A stretch of DNA of 64,000 bases from Burhinus oedicnemus (Eukaryota > Chordata > Aves > Charadriiformes > Burhinidae), in assembly GCA_008921705.1 (NCBI GenBank), contig VFFE01007836.1:1564535-1628534 (forward strand), written 5' to 3'. The notes below the pieces were generated by a model that worked only from the letters and a program-made list of their open reading frames with translations, was not told the DNA's origin and did not search any database. The translations under genes and the position numbers were made by a program. Below, in pieces: positions 10,201 through 24,600 of the stretch (its first letter is position 1; the number at the start of each line of letters is the position of its first letter).

Positions 10201-13200
10201 CCCTGGGTATTATTCATGCTATCTGATATTCATAAATGGTATCTTTCACATTCAGTGACTTCCAGAAATTAACTACATTATCCTTTGCACCTTTCTTTAG
10301 CAGTGCTTTCCTGTAGTCCTTTAAAACATCTGAGTGAGATATTCAATGGAACATAACTAAATTTGATGAAAACATAACTAAAACACTAAGAGCCAAAAGT
10401 CTGTTGACAGTAGGTCATTCTATGGATAAAGGTGAACATTGTAATGAAGAAAATAATGTTTTACTGAATTCTTTGCATCAAAAAACGATTTGGCATGCTT
10501 GAGGTACTGTACCTAAGAGGCAGTTAATCCACTGTGCTATGTCACAGGTTAACTACGCTGATTTCTTGTAATGTTGACCCACTGTAGTTAATAAAGTTGC
10601 CTGGTATTTATACTTCTCTACCACTGCAGCTTGGTTTGTCCTAGGAATGACACAACTTGTGTTATGATCCATGTGTTGCTTACTCTGTATCTTGCATTTT
10701 AGACTCATCTTCTGCAATACATGTATTGTATAGGCTGCTTACAAAAAGAATTAATAAAATTAGCCCTGTAAACTTGAGCAAGATATGGTTTGCTCATGTT
10801 GACAATGTGACAAGATTATGCTTGAAATGTTTTGGTTGCATCAGAGACAGTTTCATGCTGGATTTCCAAGCAAGAATTTTACAGCAAGATCTGAAATGCA
10901 TGAGCCTGCCCTTCTTTGCACCAGTTTGTTCACTGTTTGCTAAGGTAACTATCACTTCCACCATTAGCATTAAAAATGAAAATAAATGAAGTTTTGCTCA
11001 AAGAAGCTAGAGCAACCAAGGTTCAGATATATCATGCAGCATGTTAGAATTTCTGCATTTTACTTATGCATTTGTAGGCTTCCTCACAGACCTGCTGAGA
11101 TCCTGCGTTTGCGCAACACACACTTACTAGTTCTCTGCTTTGGTTCCCTAATCTGTTTGTTCATCCATTTCTGATGCTGTTTGTCAAGTTACTCTTTAGA
11201 GGCTAGTAGAGTCTGGGAAAGATTGTTTTCAAAGTGTGATCTTTATGCAGTTCTTGCATATTTCATGATTTTCTGTCTAAATTTAAGTGTGTTTGTGTTT
11301 TAGATCAGTCAGGGATACTTTTACTATTACTGCAGAAAGGACATGTGTCACCTTTGGATTGGTGAAGGTGTTGTGACTGGTTTGCACTGATTGGCGCAAC
11401 TTAGATTTTTTTTCTTGGAAGACTCATGGGTAGAATGGAGTTTTGTTGCTTATGCTTGTTCATAAAATTTAAAGGAAACACAGGCAGCTGAAGATGATGT
11501 TTTGGATGAAGGTAAAGTGTATGGTTTTGATAATGCATTGAGGCTAGAAGTTAGTATTGGCTTTGTTCTTGTAGGTACTTAAGGCTGGCTGTCATGTGGG
11601 ATGACATTGTGCAGAATGGTGTCCATGGAGACAGGGACAGTGTTGTTCGAAGGTGGATTATGTTCAGTTTGTAAAGTGAGTACATCTTTCTTCATATCTT
11701 ACTTATAGAGTGCATTGCTTGGAGGAAATTCTTCATGGTGAAACACATTAGTTTTTATAGCCTCTTTCATTTGGAGTCCACAAAGGGGTTTAAAGAAAAT
11801 TAATCTTTCTTCTTGAAACTCACCTGCATTTTTGTTATGCAGGAGATAGCTTTGCTGTTCCCTTTAAAAAATAGATCATTTTTTATTTCCTTACAAATGC
11901 AGTGTCATGGTGAGCTTTAGCTTACCTATTGACCTGAGACTGCACTGCCAAGGGGTGATCACTCATTTTCCGAGCTAGGTGCTCCTGCTGCTCCCCTGCA
12001 TTTGTTGTAGTGGTCATGTTACTGCTGAGTGGGCTAGATCACAACCCACTGATCCATCAGAGAAATTACTGTGCCAAAAAGAAGGAAAAATCATTTTCAG
12101 CAGATTTCACTGATGTCATGGCCATATGCAGTGGAGCTTATACAAGGCAAGGGGCAGGAAAAGGTAGGGGTGGCAGACTGGCCCATTGGGAACCCATACA
12201 TAGATTGACTTATGCACCTGGTGAAATTGCAGGGTTGGTGTGCACTATTTCTAGGCATTGAACAATATATTTCGTATTAATTTTTGTGTTAGCAAACACA
12301 CATTTTGCATAAATCTAAATGGCGTAAACTCCTGTATCTCATTATTTGCTCTTTATTTAAATGAGACACAAGAGTTTTCGAATGACAGTGGCCTTGACAT
12401 CCCCCAGTTTTTCTTTTCATTTTACCCTAACTACCTCAGAAAGGAATTTCACAATTAAGTTATTGTTATAGATTAATTAGTTGTATATTGTCTTTCAAAC
12501 CTTTAGTTTAAATAAATTATCTGCATATAACAGAAACTCAGGGCATGAACAGAAATGTTGCTATTCTTGTTATACATGCCCAAATAACTTTACTGATGAA
12601 CATATCTGTTTCAGTCAAGCAAAACGGCTTTTTCTGCTTTATTTATAAAAGCAGAACTTAGAGAAGGAAGTGATTATTCCATGCTCAGAAGCAAATGTGA
12701 AACAAATACACAGTCAAAATGAGCAATGTATACCAGATACTGAAGGAACGGCCTAGCAGACTCCCAAATTAAATAGTTTTATTAATGTGACTGCGCATAA
12801 GAACCACAAAACCAATAGGTGGTTGTGTTCCTCACCTGGTAATTAAAAGTAAAAAATGAGTGTTCATAGCTGCCAGTATTCTATTTCCAATTTTAATGAC
12901 TAATTTCATATGACTTTACTGAGATTTAACTAGCAAAAGCATGTTAGTATGCATATAGACAGGTTTTCATATACATTTTTTGAGCATTCTGACAGTGGTG
13001 GAATAACTGACAAAATCACAAGCCATGTCTGTATCTCAGTGCTATAACTGCTGATGAAATACATGATGGCAAAAAGACTGACAAATTGGGAAATAAGTGT
13101 GATGAGGGCAATCATCTGGAGTTGTCTGTATCATTTGCTGGTGTAATCCTCTAAAACAAAATGTGCATTAATCCCAACTGATGCTGTTTATAGCTAGGAA

Positions 13201-15492
13201 CAAGGTGAGAGAATGGAGAATGGTGATCTGAAAACTGGGGCTTCTGGTGGAGGAGATTGTTACTGTGGACGAGCATCTCATTATGAGTCCCCAGATCATT
13301 ACTGAGGTAAAGAGGCTAGTGTCATCTGTGGAAATACAAGCTGGAAATAGGTTTTTTTTAATCTCTATAAAATGACATTAGTAGACTACTGTGCACAGTT
13401 TTGATATCACTTATTTATAAGATGTATAAAGGTAGGAGATGATAGAGAAGAGAACTACCAAGATTATACAAGTAGTGAAGAAAATGCCTACAGTGACAGC
13501 TGTAGAAAGCCTAATGTATATAATTTTTTTAAAAAGAGGATTTAGAAGTGACTCACTGTGCAGAAGAAAGTAGAACATTGTAAAGGTGTAGCTAGGATGA
13601 TGGACTGGAAGCTGAAGCGAGACAAATGTTAAATGGCGCTTACTGGACCATGAAACAACTGGTTGGTATCTCTGTATGCTTCATGTGTTCAAATCATGAT
13701 CAGGTACTTTCTTGGGAAAATGTTGTCTGGCAAATCATAAATTATTCTGCTCAATATAAAAGTTACTGGACAAAATTGAAATCCCTGTTGTAATAATATA
13801 ACTCAAAGTGTTGTAATAGAAAATAGATAACTAGATGCCTGTTCTGTATGTTCACTCTGTGACTTTCAGATCCTGGATCACATACTCCTTTGCCTTGCAT
13901 CACACACAGTCATTTTCACCACTGTGAAGTTGAATGAATTCACTATTCTAATTTCCTTTCTGAGTAACCAGTAGACCCTTCCTGCTAGTGGCCAGCTGTT
14001 GCATTAACTGAGTGGCAGAGATGACATCCTGCTGATGGATCCCAGTCTCAAAGATACGTGAAGATTAAATTTAGTTAAACTTCACCAGGTATCCTATAAT
14101 GTATCTGACGAGTATGAAGGTTTAGAAATAGTAACCTGTCTTGGGAAGGAAGAGGGCGATCTCCATAGAGACTATGAACAGTGATTTCACAGGATGTTCT
14201 GACCTCCTTTTTCTATCTGACAGGGTAGATGGATAGTGTTTCCAGGGGAGGCCACAAGACTGAAGATTTCCTTTGTGTCTGTGTTATTTGGTCAGTTGTA
14301 TATGGATCTGTTTCTCTGTATGGGATGAATTTGCGTTTCTCTTCTATTCATTGTGGTTCATTTTGTATTCCTAGAGGCCACGAATTCACAAAGACTGTGT
14401 TAATACATCTTGCAAATAGATGTTTATAACAATATTAATAATATGGAATTTACTGCTCATTGTTTTATATCTATACACTGAAAAGTGATATGTGAAGAGA
14501 ACAAATATATTGGAGAAAATACTTCAGTTTGTAATTTCAACAAATCAACATTCAAGGTCTGGTAGCATTTCCAGTGGAAGTCCCTTGAGTATTTTCAGGG
14601 ATTCTACCAGTGATCTGAAGAATCGCTTAGAGACTTAATAATAGGAACCTTTGCAAAAATTTGGAAATTAAATTATTCTGAATACAGACTTGACTTCTTT
14701 AGTACTTGTGAGTTTTCAGAATGAAATAAAAATAACACAAATGAAGTTTCCCTTTCATCCTGCATCCTTCCAAGAGTTTGGGGGTTTTCTTTTTAAAGAT
14801 TTGTAGTTTTTAAGCTCTTAAATTTGTGACTAGACAATAAGTTAATTAACCAAATTCTGTGGGAAGAACAGGATCCACTAACATGAAATGGATGTTCATT
14901 TGCTTAATAAGACAATTTTTCTACAGTTACAGGAGTCGAGCTTGACTTTATTTTTTAAATATAAGACCGTACTGATTTAAATAGAAATAGAAAATTGATA
15001 AATAATACTGCTGAATTTTTGATACACAGAACTTCTGAAATTCAGTGGATGTCTTTACAGTTAACAAGTTATTCTTCTATTTAGAAAAATTTTTAGCTAG
15101 ATTTTGACAAAACAGATAGGGTCTGAAAAGCCGATTATATGCTTTTATATTAATAGGACATAGAGTCGTCTGGTCAAGTGTCATGGTTAAGAGTGAAGGA
15201 GCTATTACATTTTATTGTGCTATTGATTGTAAAGCCTAAGAACTTGTGTAGTAGAGTATATGTTGCTGTGCTAACTCTTTGTGTAAGTCTGTAACAACGG
15301 CTTTAGTTACGTTTCCTAACGGTAGGCCTGATTATGCAGCGTTCTAGTCCTTGGAATGGCTTTGGGAAGTATATGCATGATGTGAAACCTCTTGAAAGTG
15401 TTTGTAGTGGGTTTCAGATTTCAGGTGCCCACAACCCCTCCTGCATACTCAAATTCCTTCAACTTGTTTTTTTGTTTATTTTTGTTTTTCAG
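7231..15492. other. AT-rich non-coding sequence with isolated exon-like signals
   Basis: About 8 kb without a recognisable gene or transposon. Open frames are short; the longest is near 110 codons (10,657-10,989, plus) with no motif. The single noteworthy signal is a strong splice acceptor and donor pair around 9,971-10,012, listed separately. AT content and short homopolymer runs are as expected of avian intronic or intergenic DNA. Confidence 0.55.
9971..10012 (+). other. candidate 42-nt micro-exon
   Basis: A long AG-free polypyrimidine tract (CTTTGCTTTCTCCTTTCTTTTAG, here spanning 9,948-9,970) is followed by 42 nt and then a GTAAGTT donor at 10,013. The 42 nt are in phase 0 at both ends and open, reading YSDDLSHFEIENSF. 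I do not recognise the peptide. Good splice-site pairs around short open stretches also arise by chance in long introns, and no neighbouring exon was found. It is therefore only a candidate for a micro-exon of a plus-strand gene, or a pseudo-exon. Confidence 0.2.
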
Positions 15493-15642
15493 AGAATAAC
15501 AGAAATACAGTCCTCAACTACTCTCAGTGCAGCTGAGTTTTGCACAACAGGGATGAGCACACCCAGGAGCAATGGATGAGCCTCACCCTGGCAAAACTAC
15601 CCTTCAGATGAGGGTATCCCCCTGCCACATCCAGCTTAAAAG
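15493..15642 (+). other. candidate 150-nt exon, possibly 5' non-coding with a start codon
   Basis: A very strong pyrimidine tract (about 15,463-15,490) ends in TTTTTCAG, giving an acceptor at 15,492; the segment ends at AAAAG|GTAACT. All three frames contain a stop if read from the first base. An ATG at 15,572, with G at -3 and G at +4, stays open to the donor for 23 codons, starting MDEPHPGKTTLQMR. It could be an exon carrying a start codon, a non-coding RNA exon, or a chance pseudo-exon. No homology recognised. Confidence 0.2.
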
Positions 15643-18600
15643 GTAACTTGTTATCTGACAATTTCAACTGAAATTTATAGTTCTATCTATCCCTCTTTGA
15701 TCATTACTACCTACCATATGATGTCCCCCTGTGTATTTTTATTGATACTGTTGCATCATGTTTGATACTCATTCATGATGTACAGCCTGGATTCTGCTTT
15801 CCCTGAAGATACTGTGTAGTTAAAACTTGAATATGTTAAACTTTTAACCAAATTTGCCATAAAAGAAAACATTTTCCAAGATTAAAACTATTCTCCAAGT
15901 ATGGATATAGCATGTATGTTACTGTTTACATTACGCATACCAATTGACTTGCTATTTTAGTTGTACTGTTTCAATGTCAAAAGTTTGCTAGTTTCCTATT
16001 TAAAGAACTCCTTCAAGAAGCTTTTGTTGTTATTCAGTATCAAGGTAATATAAAATATTAGACAAAGCTGGCAATAGCAAGATACTTAAAATATTTGATG
16101 CCTGTATTGCTACACTTGCTATCGGCTTCCTTTCCCAAACTCTGTTACTAATTACTGACAACAGTGATTGATGATAAATTTCAGCTTTATATTAGATTTA
16201 AATGTAGTGACCAAGAACTTTGTGGAAGTATTTTGTTATGTTCTATATAATGTTCGCCATTATATATTGAGTTAAAATTTGCTTTTTTTCCTTTATTCTT
16301 GTCATTATCATATTTCTTTGGCTTTGCGTTGAGTGTGCCACCCTAGAACAGTGCAATTTTGGGATTTTGATAAAACAATTGATTCATGACTGAAGATTGA
16401 TTCTCATACAAACTTGCACAAAAAACCCACGGGTGATTGCATAGGACACCTTTTGTGGCTTGGCTCACTTAAGTTACTCCTATGTCTTTTTTATTTTGCC
16501 AAATACAAAAAATGACTTAAAGTCAAGAGGGGGTCATTTTATTTTAGAATAAATTTGGGAGTTAAAAATTAAAAATGGTTTAGTTATTCTTGTTCCTGTT
16601 TGTTCCTAGATTTGGCCTAAATAGTCACTCTCTCCATCTTAAAATGTGTGAGGATGTGATAGCGATTTCATAACAGCAAGTTTCAGAAATGGTGCAATAG
16701 TTGAAATATGGACAGAAAAGATAATTTTAAAAATATTCTTTTTCATTATTTGTATCATTAAAATGTCCTGAGTTGTCATGAAAAGAAACATAGAATTTCA
16801 TGAATTGTCACATTATTGAAAAAAATAGAGAGGGAAGACATTGGAAAGTGTCTAAATATCTTTTTTTTTTCTTTCAGTTTCATTCAGAATTTGAAAAATA
16901 GTGTTAACATTTGCCTTCCTTACCCACTTTAAAGGAGAGCTTCTCCTTCAAGTAGCTATTAATTTCACTGGTACTATTTACAAAGACTAGAGGCAGCAAA
17001 GTTGATGTATGTTACTATTCTTTTGCATGCCTCCAAAACTAATGTTGAATTATATGCTGCTTCCAAGATTAATTAAATATTTCTTGGAGATACAGATCTT
17101 CTTACATTATGCCTTACCTTCTGATGCTCTTATTAGAGCATAGATGCTTAGTTGCTTGCTTAACCTTAGCACAAGTAATAAATATGAAATGTCATAAAAC
17201 ATAATATTTTCCTATAGAGCCTTTGAATGAAATCTCCTTGTTATTGCTTAAATGCATTGTTAGTGTAAAGCTATGCATTTCACAAAATTCTTTTTCAAAT
17301 ATCTGTAGGTTTTTTTAACCAAAAATTATCTTCAAGGTCATCTTCTTTTATGAAGTATTCTGTCCACTGAGTGAGTTTCCTTGCACAGTTCACTGAGAGA
17401 TGTTCTGATCTGCTTTTTGTATCCAGATGTAGCCTAATTATTTAAACATAAAGACATATGCTGAGATTTAGGAAGGACTCCCTTCAGAACTCAGTATTAT
17501 CATTACGTTCCAATTTAAAAGTATTGCTGATCAACTGGAGATCTTTGTTGCCCTTCAGTTAAAACGCGCATGTGTGGGGTACAATAAACCAGATGTAATA
17601 ATTAGAATAGTTCAACTGTTCATACTGCATGCTATTTCCTACCGCATGACCACTGAAGAAAAAGTAAAGCCAACTAGGATTGCATAGTCTCATAAAAATT
17701 CTAGTTGGCTTGAAAATACAGTACCGTTCACATTAATGTTAAACACTTCAATGAGAAAATTACATAGGCATGGGTAAACTGCGTCAACAATTAAGCAGAG
17801 GAAACAGATTCAAGCAATTTAATAGAGGAAATGGAACACGGTCAAAGAGAAGATTTTTTTACCCTAATGACAAAGGAAAGGAAAATGCACCCTCCACCCT
17901 GAATAGTTTTTATTGGAATCTCTAATTAATAGGAATTACAGAAAAAGATGTTTAATGATTATAATATATAATGGCAAGAAAAAAGTATTTGAAAGATAAA
18001 CATTTGATGTATTGACTAGTTTAGTGGTAATGTACAATCAGTTAAAATATTTTATCATATTCTGAGATACCACATCATGTACTTTCTTTCAGGTTCTTAG
18101 GAAACCAATTGCAAGATTTTCCCTGAAAAGATGAAAATGTGTCTTTCTTTACACTCAGCTAAATCATGATGATATTATAAAGTTCTGGGTATATCCTGCT
18201 TGTACGCAGAACACACAGAGTGGCTGCAGTTCAAGTCAGTGTTACTGTTGTTGTGATGAGTTGCTATGTGTTAAGATGCCTGCCATTCTCTATGATTTCT
18301 GTAGCCTGTTTTGCCTACAGCACATGGGGACCTGTGAGTGCATATGGTTGTTTCTGCTTATGTTTAGCAAAACTCTTAAAGAACATTGTCTTGCTGTCCT
18401 CTGGTTCTGGGTTAAGAAGAAAAGCATGACTGCAAAGGGGCTTTTGCCTCTGAGCCCCCAACTCAGCCTGGAGGCTGTACTTTATTTCCTGCCCTTCTGC
18501 AGGACATCTAGAGGGTTGCCATGTTGGACACTGAATGAAGGAAGTTCTTCTGGAAGCATGTGGTTGGAGAGTGGTCAAGTTTATTCTTGACTGGATTAGA

Positions 18601-21600
18601 GTCAGCCATGACTTCAGGAGAATATGTTATCTGACTGTAATGCACTTTTCTATATTGATTTGTAGAGATTTGTTTTTACTGAATCTTCAGGCTGAAAATG
18701 TACGTGTGCCTAAGAGAACAGGTGGCTACGAGAACAGTAGGATGTTATGAGAGGATAACTTTTCCAGTGAATAGTAATTTTGTCATGCAATCAGAATTAC
18801 TTTCCTTTTAAAAGGTTTGTCAGGTTGCCAAGTTTGCTTTTCTCCTGTGGCTCCTCTTTATACTACAGTGCTTAGCTTCAGGGTACGTGCTTAGCAACAA
18901 CAGCCATACCTGTGAAATAATTGTACTTGCTATCCTTTCTTTGTATCTAAACACATTTCCCTTCTTTCTACAGTTATCTATCTGCTTCGTGTTTCTATCC
19001 TGTGATCTAACTGTACAACGTGAGTGAGACTTGGACAGATTTGAAATCCAGTCCTTTGTTTTACGTTCACATTGATGTATGCCCATCTGCGCAAGTTCCC
19101 TTAGTGGTAGTCATGAGCAATGACAATCAGAAATGACTTGTGTGCTTAGAATTTCACAATGAGCCATTTGCCAAAGTTATTTGCAAGCACTAAATAGAAG
19201 CTTGAGTTGAGGCCACACAAGCACGGAATGGCAATTAATCCTCTATTCTTAGACCTCTTTTCCATGAGTTTTGAGAATAAAGTCACAGGTTCCCCAGGAA
19301 ATAATTATCTGATCACTTCTCTACTGGATCAGAACAATTATTGAAGGTGTTAGTGACTCTCACACTGTGGTTCATGAAATGTTTGTCAGTGGTCTCTCAG
19401 AAGCTTAACGTTGGTGGGATGTTGCTATGTTCTAAGTGCTAATTCAAAGCAAAAGAAAATAATTTGGTTTTTTAGTATTGCTTCTCTTAATATGCATTTC
19501 ATTTAAAGTTATCATAGAAGAAGAGGAAAATGGAGGGGGAAGTAGGGGGGCACAAAAAAGTCCTTTGTAAATGGTAAATAGTATGCAAAAGTTTGAGTAT
19601 GCTTTTCAGGATACAGAAAAGACAGGTGGGCTGACCTTAAGGGTTGGAAAAGTTGATAATTTAGTGCACTGCTAATTCTAGATGAGTTTCTTCAGCTTCC
19701 AAGCTTTTTCAGCTTGGAGTCAGCTTGCAAGTAGGTGATGACTGGGAAGCTTTTCTTCTCCAGGTTATATGATTCTTCCCAGGGATCTTTGTAAAGTATT
19801 CCTTCAGGACAGGTGGCCTGTATTCCCTTATTGGATCCATTAAGAGATCCTGTAAAATAGGCCTGTCTGATCTTTTGAAAAGTGATTATGGCAAAAAAAA
19901 GGAAGTATTAGAGTTTGTTAGAGTAAAGCCTGTTTTCGTGAACTCTGGATAGAAGAATTTTGGCCTGGCTCAATTGATTATTAATTGTTGTCTTTGTTAA
20001 TGATGCGGATAATTTATTTTCATTCAAGTTGTTCCAGGAGAACTCATTATCAAAAATAACATAAATATCAATGGTTAATCAAAGACATCTGTTCTAGCAG
20101 AGCAAATTGTGTATACTCATGCACACGCATGTGCATGCATGCTTATGCCCTGTGTAGGTCAAGGGCAGGTGATGGAGAGAGATTCTGTCCTCAAGCAGTG
20201 GACTCTACCTGTGGATGCAGACAAATATCTGGAAAACAAACTTTGTGTAAAAGTAGAACTTGTAGTGAGTCTCTTGTACTTTTTGTTGTTTCTTTTCATC
20301 CTGCTCTAAAGCTGCAGATATATTGTTTCCTGACTTTCTGCCAGAGCCCAGCATAAAGTCTCTGGCTACAAAGTGTGAGAGATTAAAAAGAGAATGACTT
20401 TTGAATGAGGAGGCTGCTTTAAATTATTCAGAGATCCTCCCTCTTCCTCTGTTCCTTTTCTTGATGTTTTGGATCAGCAGCACATTTCTAGCTGTAAATG
20501 TCTTTAGAAAATATGTTTTAAAGGAACAACTTCAGTGTGTAAGAGACTTTGAAACTAAAGCTTAAAGAAGTAATTTTTGCTTCATTGCATGTAGTACAAT
20601 AGACAACTGTCTCTGTCTCATTTGGAAATATGAAGAATCACTAAATATACAAGTTCTGCATAATCTCTTACAATCCTTTTTAAGAAAAAAATCCTTTTTA
20701 ATGAACAAACATGCAAGTGAGACTTGCCACAGTAACTGGTTTAACTTCAAGCTTTTGGCATCAGGGTCCATTTGCTGATCCTTTTGTCAGTGAAAAAATA
20801 CGCTTTTCTAAGAGCTCTCTAGGAAGAGAATACTCCCTGAGGGTGCTCAGGCATTTTGAAGAAAATAAAAACTGAGTTAAATCTTCACCCAAAACTTGAA
20901 CTGGACCCAATCTTAACATTTCTTGAGGCTTGACAAGTTTGGAATGTTTCCTTCCTCTCCACCCTCATTACTTTTCATTTTCACGCTCCTCTGCATTTCC
21001 AGGATCTGGCCAAGATGTGAGCTATGTGTTGCCGGAATTCTGTACCAAAAAGTGGCAATATTTCTGTGGTATATTCTGGCCTGCTTATAAGAAAAAATTT
21101 CCCACAGAACTTAAGGGGGAACTTGTTCTTGTCAGAGTGCTGCACGAGTTTTTGCAAAAGTCAAAAGGTTTAGGTAATACTTTAGTAATAATAGCAATTG
21201 TTTATAACGTAAGAAAATAGTTTACAACAATTTTCCCTCCTTTCCTGTGCCAGCTCTAATGCTGTTCACGTAATTACCTAAATATAATAGTAACATTATT
21301 GTGTATATTTAGAATTCATGTAAATAACTGCATTGTACTATAACAAGAAATGAGAATTTAAAACAAAACAGGATTAGAAAAAAACCCATACTGAAAAAGA
21401 AAGTTACTTTCTCAAACCTTTTACATTTGGTCATTCCTAACACTAGCCTGAATTGAAAGTTAAGAATTCTGCATACTTGACTGAGATGTCTAAGTACTGT
21501 TCTTGTAACCTTAAATGAACTAAGAATCCGACAACACACTCTCCACTTGCCTCTTACACATTTTTCTCAGTATGTGCTCTGCCAGTTTCTGAATGCAATA

Positions 21601-24600
21601 AAATCTTCAACATGTCAGACACTGAGTGTAAACCTAAATAGTTCTGGCTTGCAGATATCAAACCAGTGAACTAAGCTCTTGAGAAATTTGCCCTGTAAAA
21701 GTTGCCTTGATACCTGGAGGTTTTTGCTTCTGAGATTCAGTAATACGAGTTATTACTGCTAAGGACTTACACAGTTGTTTTGTGATGATATGTTGCTGTT
21801 CTAATGAAAGACAAAAAAATAATAATAAAAAGGGTTTTCTTTCTCAAATTTAAATAATTTTGGAAATGTGGCTTCCTTAAGGACCAGCAATCTTCACAGC
21901 CAGAGGATACATTTACTTTCTGACAGCCTGTCTGACTCTTCTTGACAGCAGCTACCCTGAAATTGCTGTGGGCCTTTGGAAAAAATTAACTGGTTTTGTT
22001 TTATTTGTTTTTAAATAGTATTTCAAAGAGCTAACTCATTTTTTCCCTTCTGATTGGAGATGGTTGCCAACATTTTTGTTGCTTATCTGCAATATACCTC
22101 CAGAAATTGTTTTTCATTACGAATGGAAATATACTTCCAAAAGGCAAGAATTTAACTTAAAAAAAAAAGAAAAAGATGGAAATTAGAGGTGGAAAATAAC
22201 TGACTGGGTTGCTTAGTTTGATTCTATGCCATGGGATTGTTGTGTTCAAGATTTGGGAGAGGGAAGCAAGTCCTTTGTGTTAGCTAATGATACCTGATTA
22301 CTAGATTTTACTTATTGAGATTTTTTTCCTTATGTGATGAAGTTTACTTGGGCCATCCTGTCCAGGAACTTTGTGTCTTTGCACTGTTAGGTACAGTACT
22401 TACACAAGGTCTGCAAAAATAAAGGTATGGATGCATTCCCATTTTGCTCATTTTCTGGTTCTGATGCTTAGCTGTGAGTGGGATTGAGCCCATAAGAAAA
22501 TTTCCTTTTGCAGCCTTCTTTGCTTAGGCGTATATGCAGGATGGCAGCCTGTGAAGTCCAACAGCCAAATACCCTTGCTGTGACTGAACATATACATTGA
22601 ACATATCTAGAAAAGTGATATTGAAGGACAGTCCCAAAACCACTGCCTGGTCCTCAGTGCTAGAAATGTTGAGCTCATCTTAAAGATGAACAATTTGGAA
22701 TTTACCTTAAGTGGATCTACCTTCTCTACAGGCACTTCCTTTTCCAGATAGCTGTTTTCCCAGATTAACTGTTATTTGTAGTTTTTCCTGGCTGTATATA
22801 TAGCTGGATTCTTAGTTTTCACAAGTCTGCAGAGCTCTGTGAAAGAGTAAGCGCTATGTTGTTTTAGATGAGCTGACAATTTTGCCTGCAGCATCAAAAT
22901 TGCTTTTCCCACGCCATTGGCAATAACCATTTTTCTTGCCTTCCTCCTGATCTCAAAAAAAATAGGCAGCTCCTCTTTAAATGAAATTCTATACAGTTTT
23001 GTATGTAGAGGGGAAATTCACACAACCCAATGTGAGCTATATAATTAAGCTGGCTAACCTGCGACCTAGGTTCCTTTTACCAGCAGCTGAGAGCGATGGA
23101 CAGTCTCCAAGGGGCAGGCCAGAGTCTCTGCATTGACTGTACAGGAACCAAGGAGTCTTCTTTGCTAAAGCAGGTGCCTAATCATTACTGATGTGCAGTA
23201 ACTCTGATTGTCATCATTCCGGTTTATGGTGTGATGCTTCTGTCACTTGCATTTAACAAATTTCACTTGATTTGGGGGTTTATATTGAATCATCTTGGAG
23301 CCCTTAAAAGAAACCCCAAAGCTCTTAGGAATTCTGTCGGTTTGACTAGAGAACCCTTCAAGGAAAGTCCTGGTCTGCTTTTTTAATGAAAAACAACTTG
23401 GACTTGCTGGTTTATGAATAGGTGACTGGAGGATTTTTTTCATTTGTTATTTTTGCAGTGTAGTCTTTGGCATGTTGATTTGGTACCCTTTGGCTCCTTG
23501 GATCTTTACCAGACCAAGGCTCATTATTCTTGGGCCAGGTCCTGCCCTGTGAGAAGTGACAAGCTCTGAAAGGGGCAAGACGCACAGAGTGGAGCTGGTG
23601 GAGAATTCTTGTGTATGACAGGTACAGTACTTGCTTTATGTTGAAATATTTTAGAACTGGAAATCAAAACTATTATATTGCCAGTTATAAAATTTATCAA
23701 GGAATTAAGATTGTATAATACACTTTATTTTTAACAACTCACAGATGCAGTTGCTGTGGGTAACTCTAATGACTGTTATACCCATGCAATTTGCTGAAGC
23801 AGGGTACCTAGAATCCCTGCTTGCTGTGTATATGAACCAGGCTGGCTCTATGTTCTATATCCTTTAATAAATGATAATAAAGTATTTATAAATAGAAGAA
23901 CAATAAAAAATGTTACCATATGCTCAAAGTAATGATCAGGCATTTACCCTCGCTCATGAGAAAATGTTTTGGGTATAAGCTTGTTGTACCATATGGACAT
24001 AGATGAGAAAAGAAAATGATTATGTGTGTTTCATGGGAGCGTAGAATTTTCACTTCGTTATGGACAAGAGGAAAGGAAAAACTAATCAAATAATCAAGTT
24101 TCTTAAAAATCTTTCTCAAACTGAAAAGCCTCATTGCATTTATTACAATGCAAATTCTTCACCTCTGGTATTCATACCTTGCCAGTAATGTATCTCTGGT
24201 GCAGTTAAGTATACTTTATCACATGCTTTTAAACTTTTTTGGTTAGAAGACTTTTGTTTTCTTTGAGGCTGCATTATTTAGGGAGAGAGAATTTGCAATT
24301 TATTTCTTTCTAATTTTATGATATACATTTAAGGTCCAAACTCTCAGCCAATGTGGAAGTTGGCAGACCTCCACTGGAGTCAGAAGAGCTCTGCCAGTTC
24401 ACACCATCTGAGGTGTCACCATTTATTTTATTTTTTTACTAATGATTTTGTATAAAAATGTCACAATTGAATGCAGATAAATTATCTGTAATATAATCCC
24501 AAAGTTTGGTGCAGAATATGTTTCTTTTATATCACACAAAGTCTGTCTTAAATTGCTCAAGTTAAGCTGAAAATGAAAAAACATGAAATGGAAAACCCTA

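Noticed and set aside
19690..19730. Short hairpin (CCAAGCT-loop-AGCTTGG) considered as a microRNA precursor
   Set aside because: The stem is only about nine base pairs, far shorter than a microRNA precursor.
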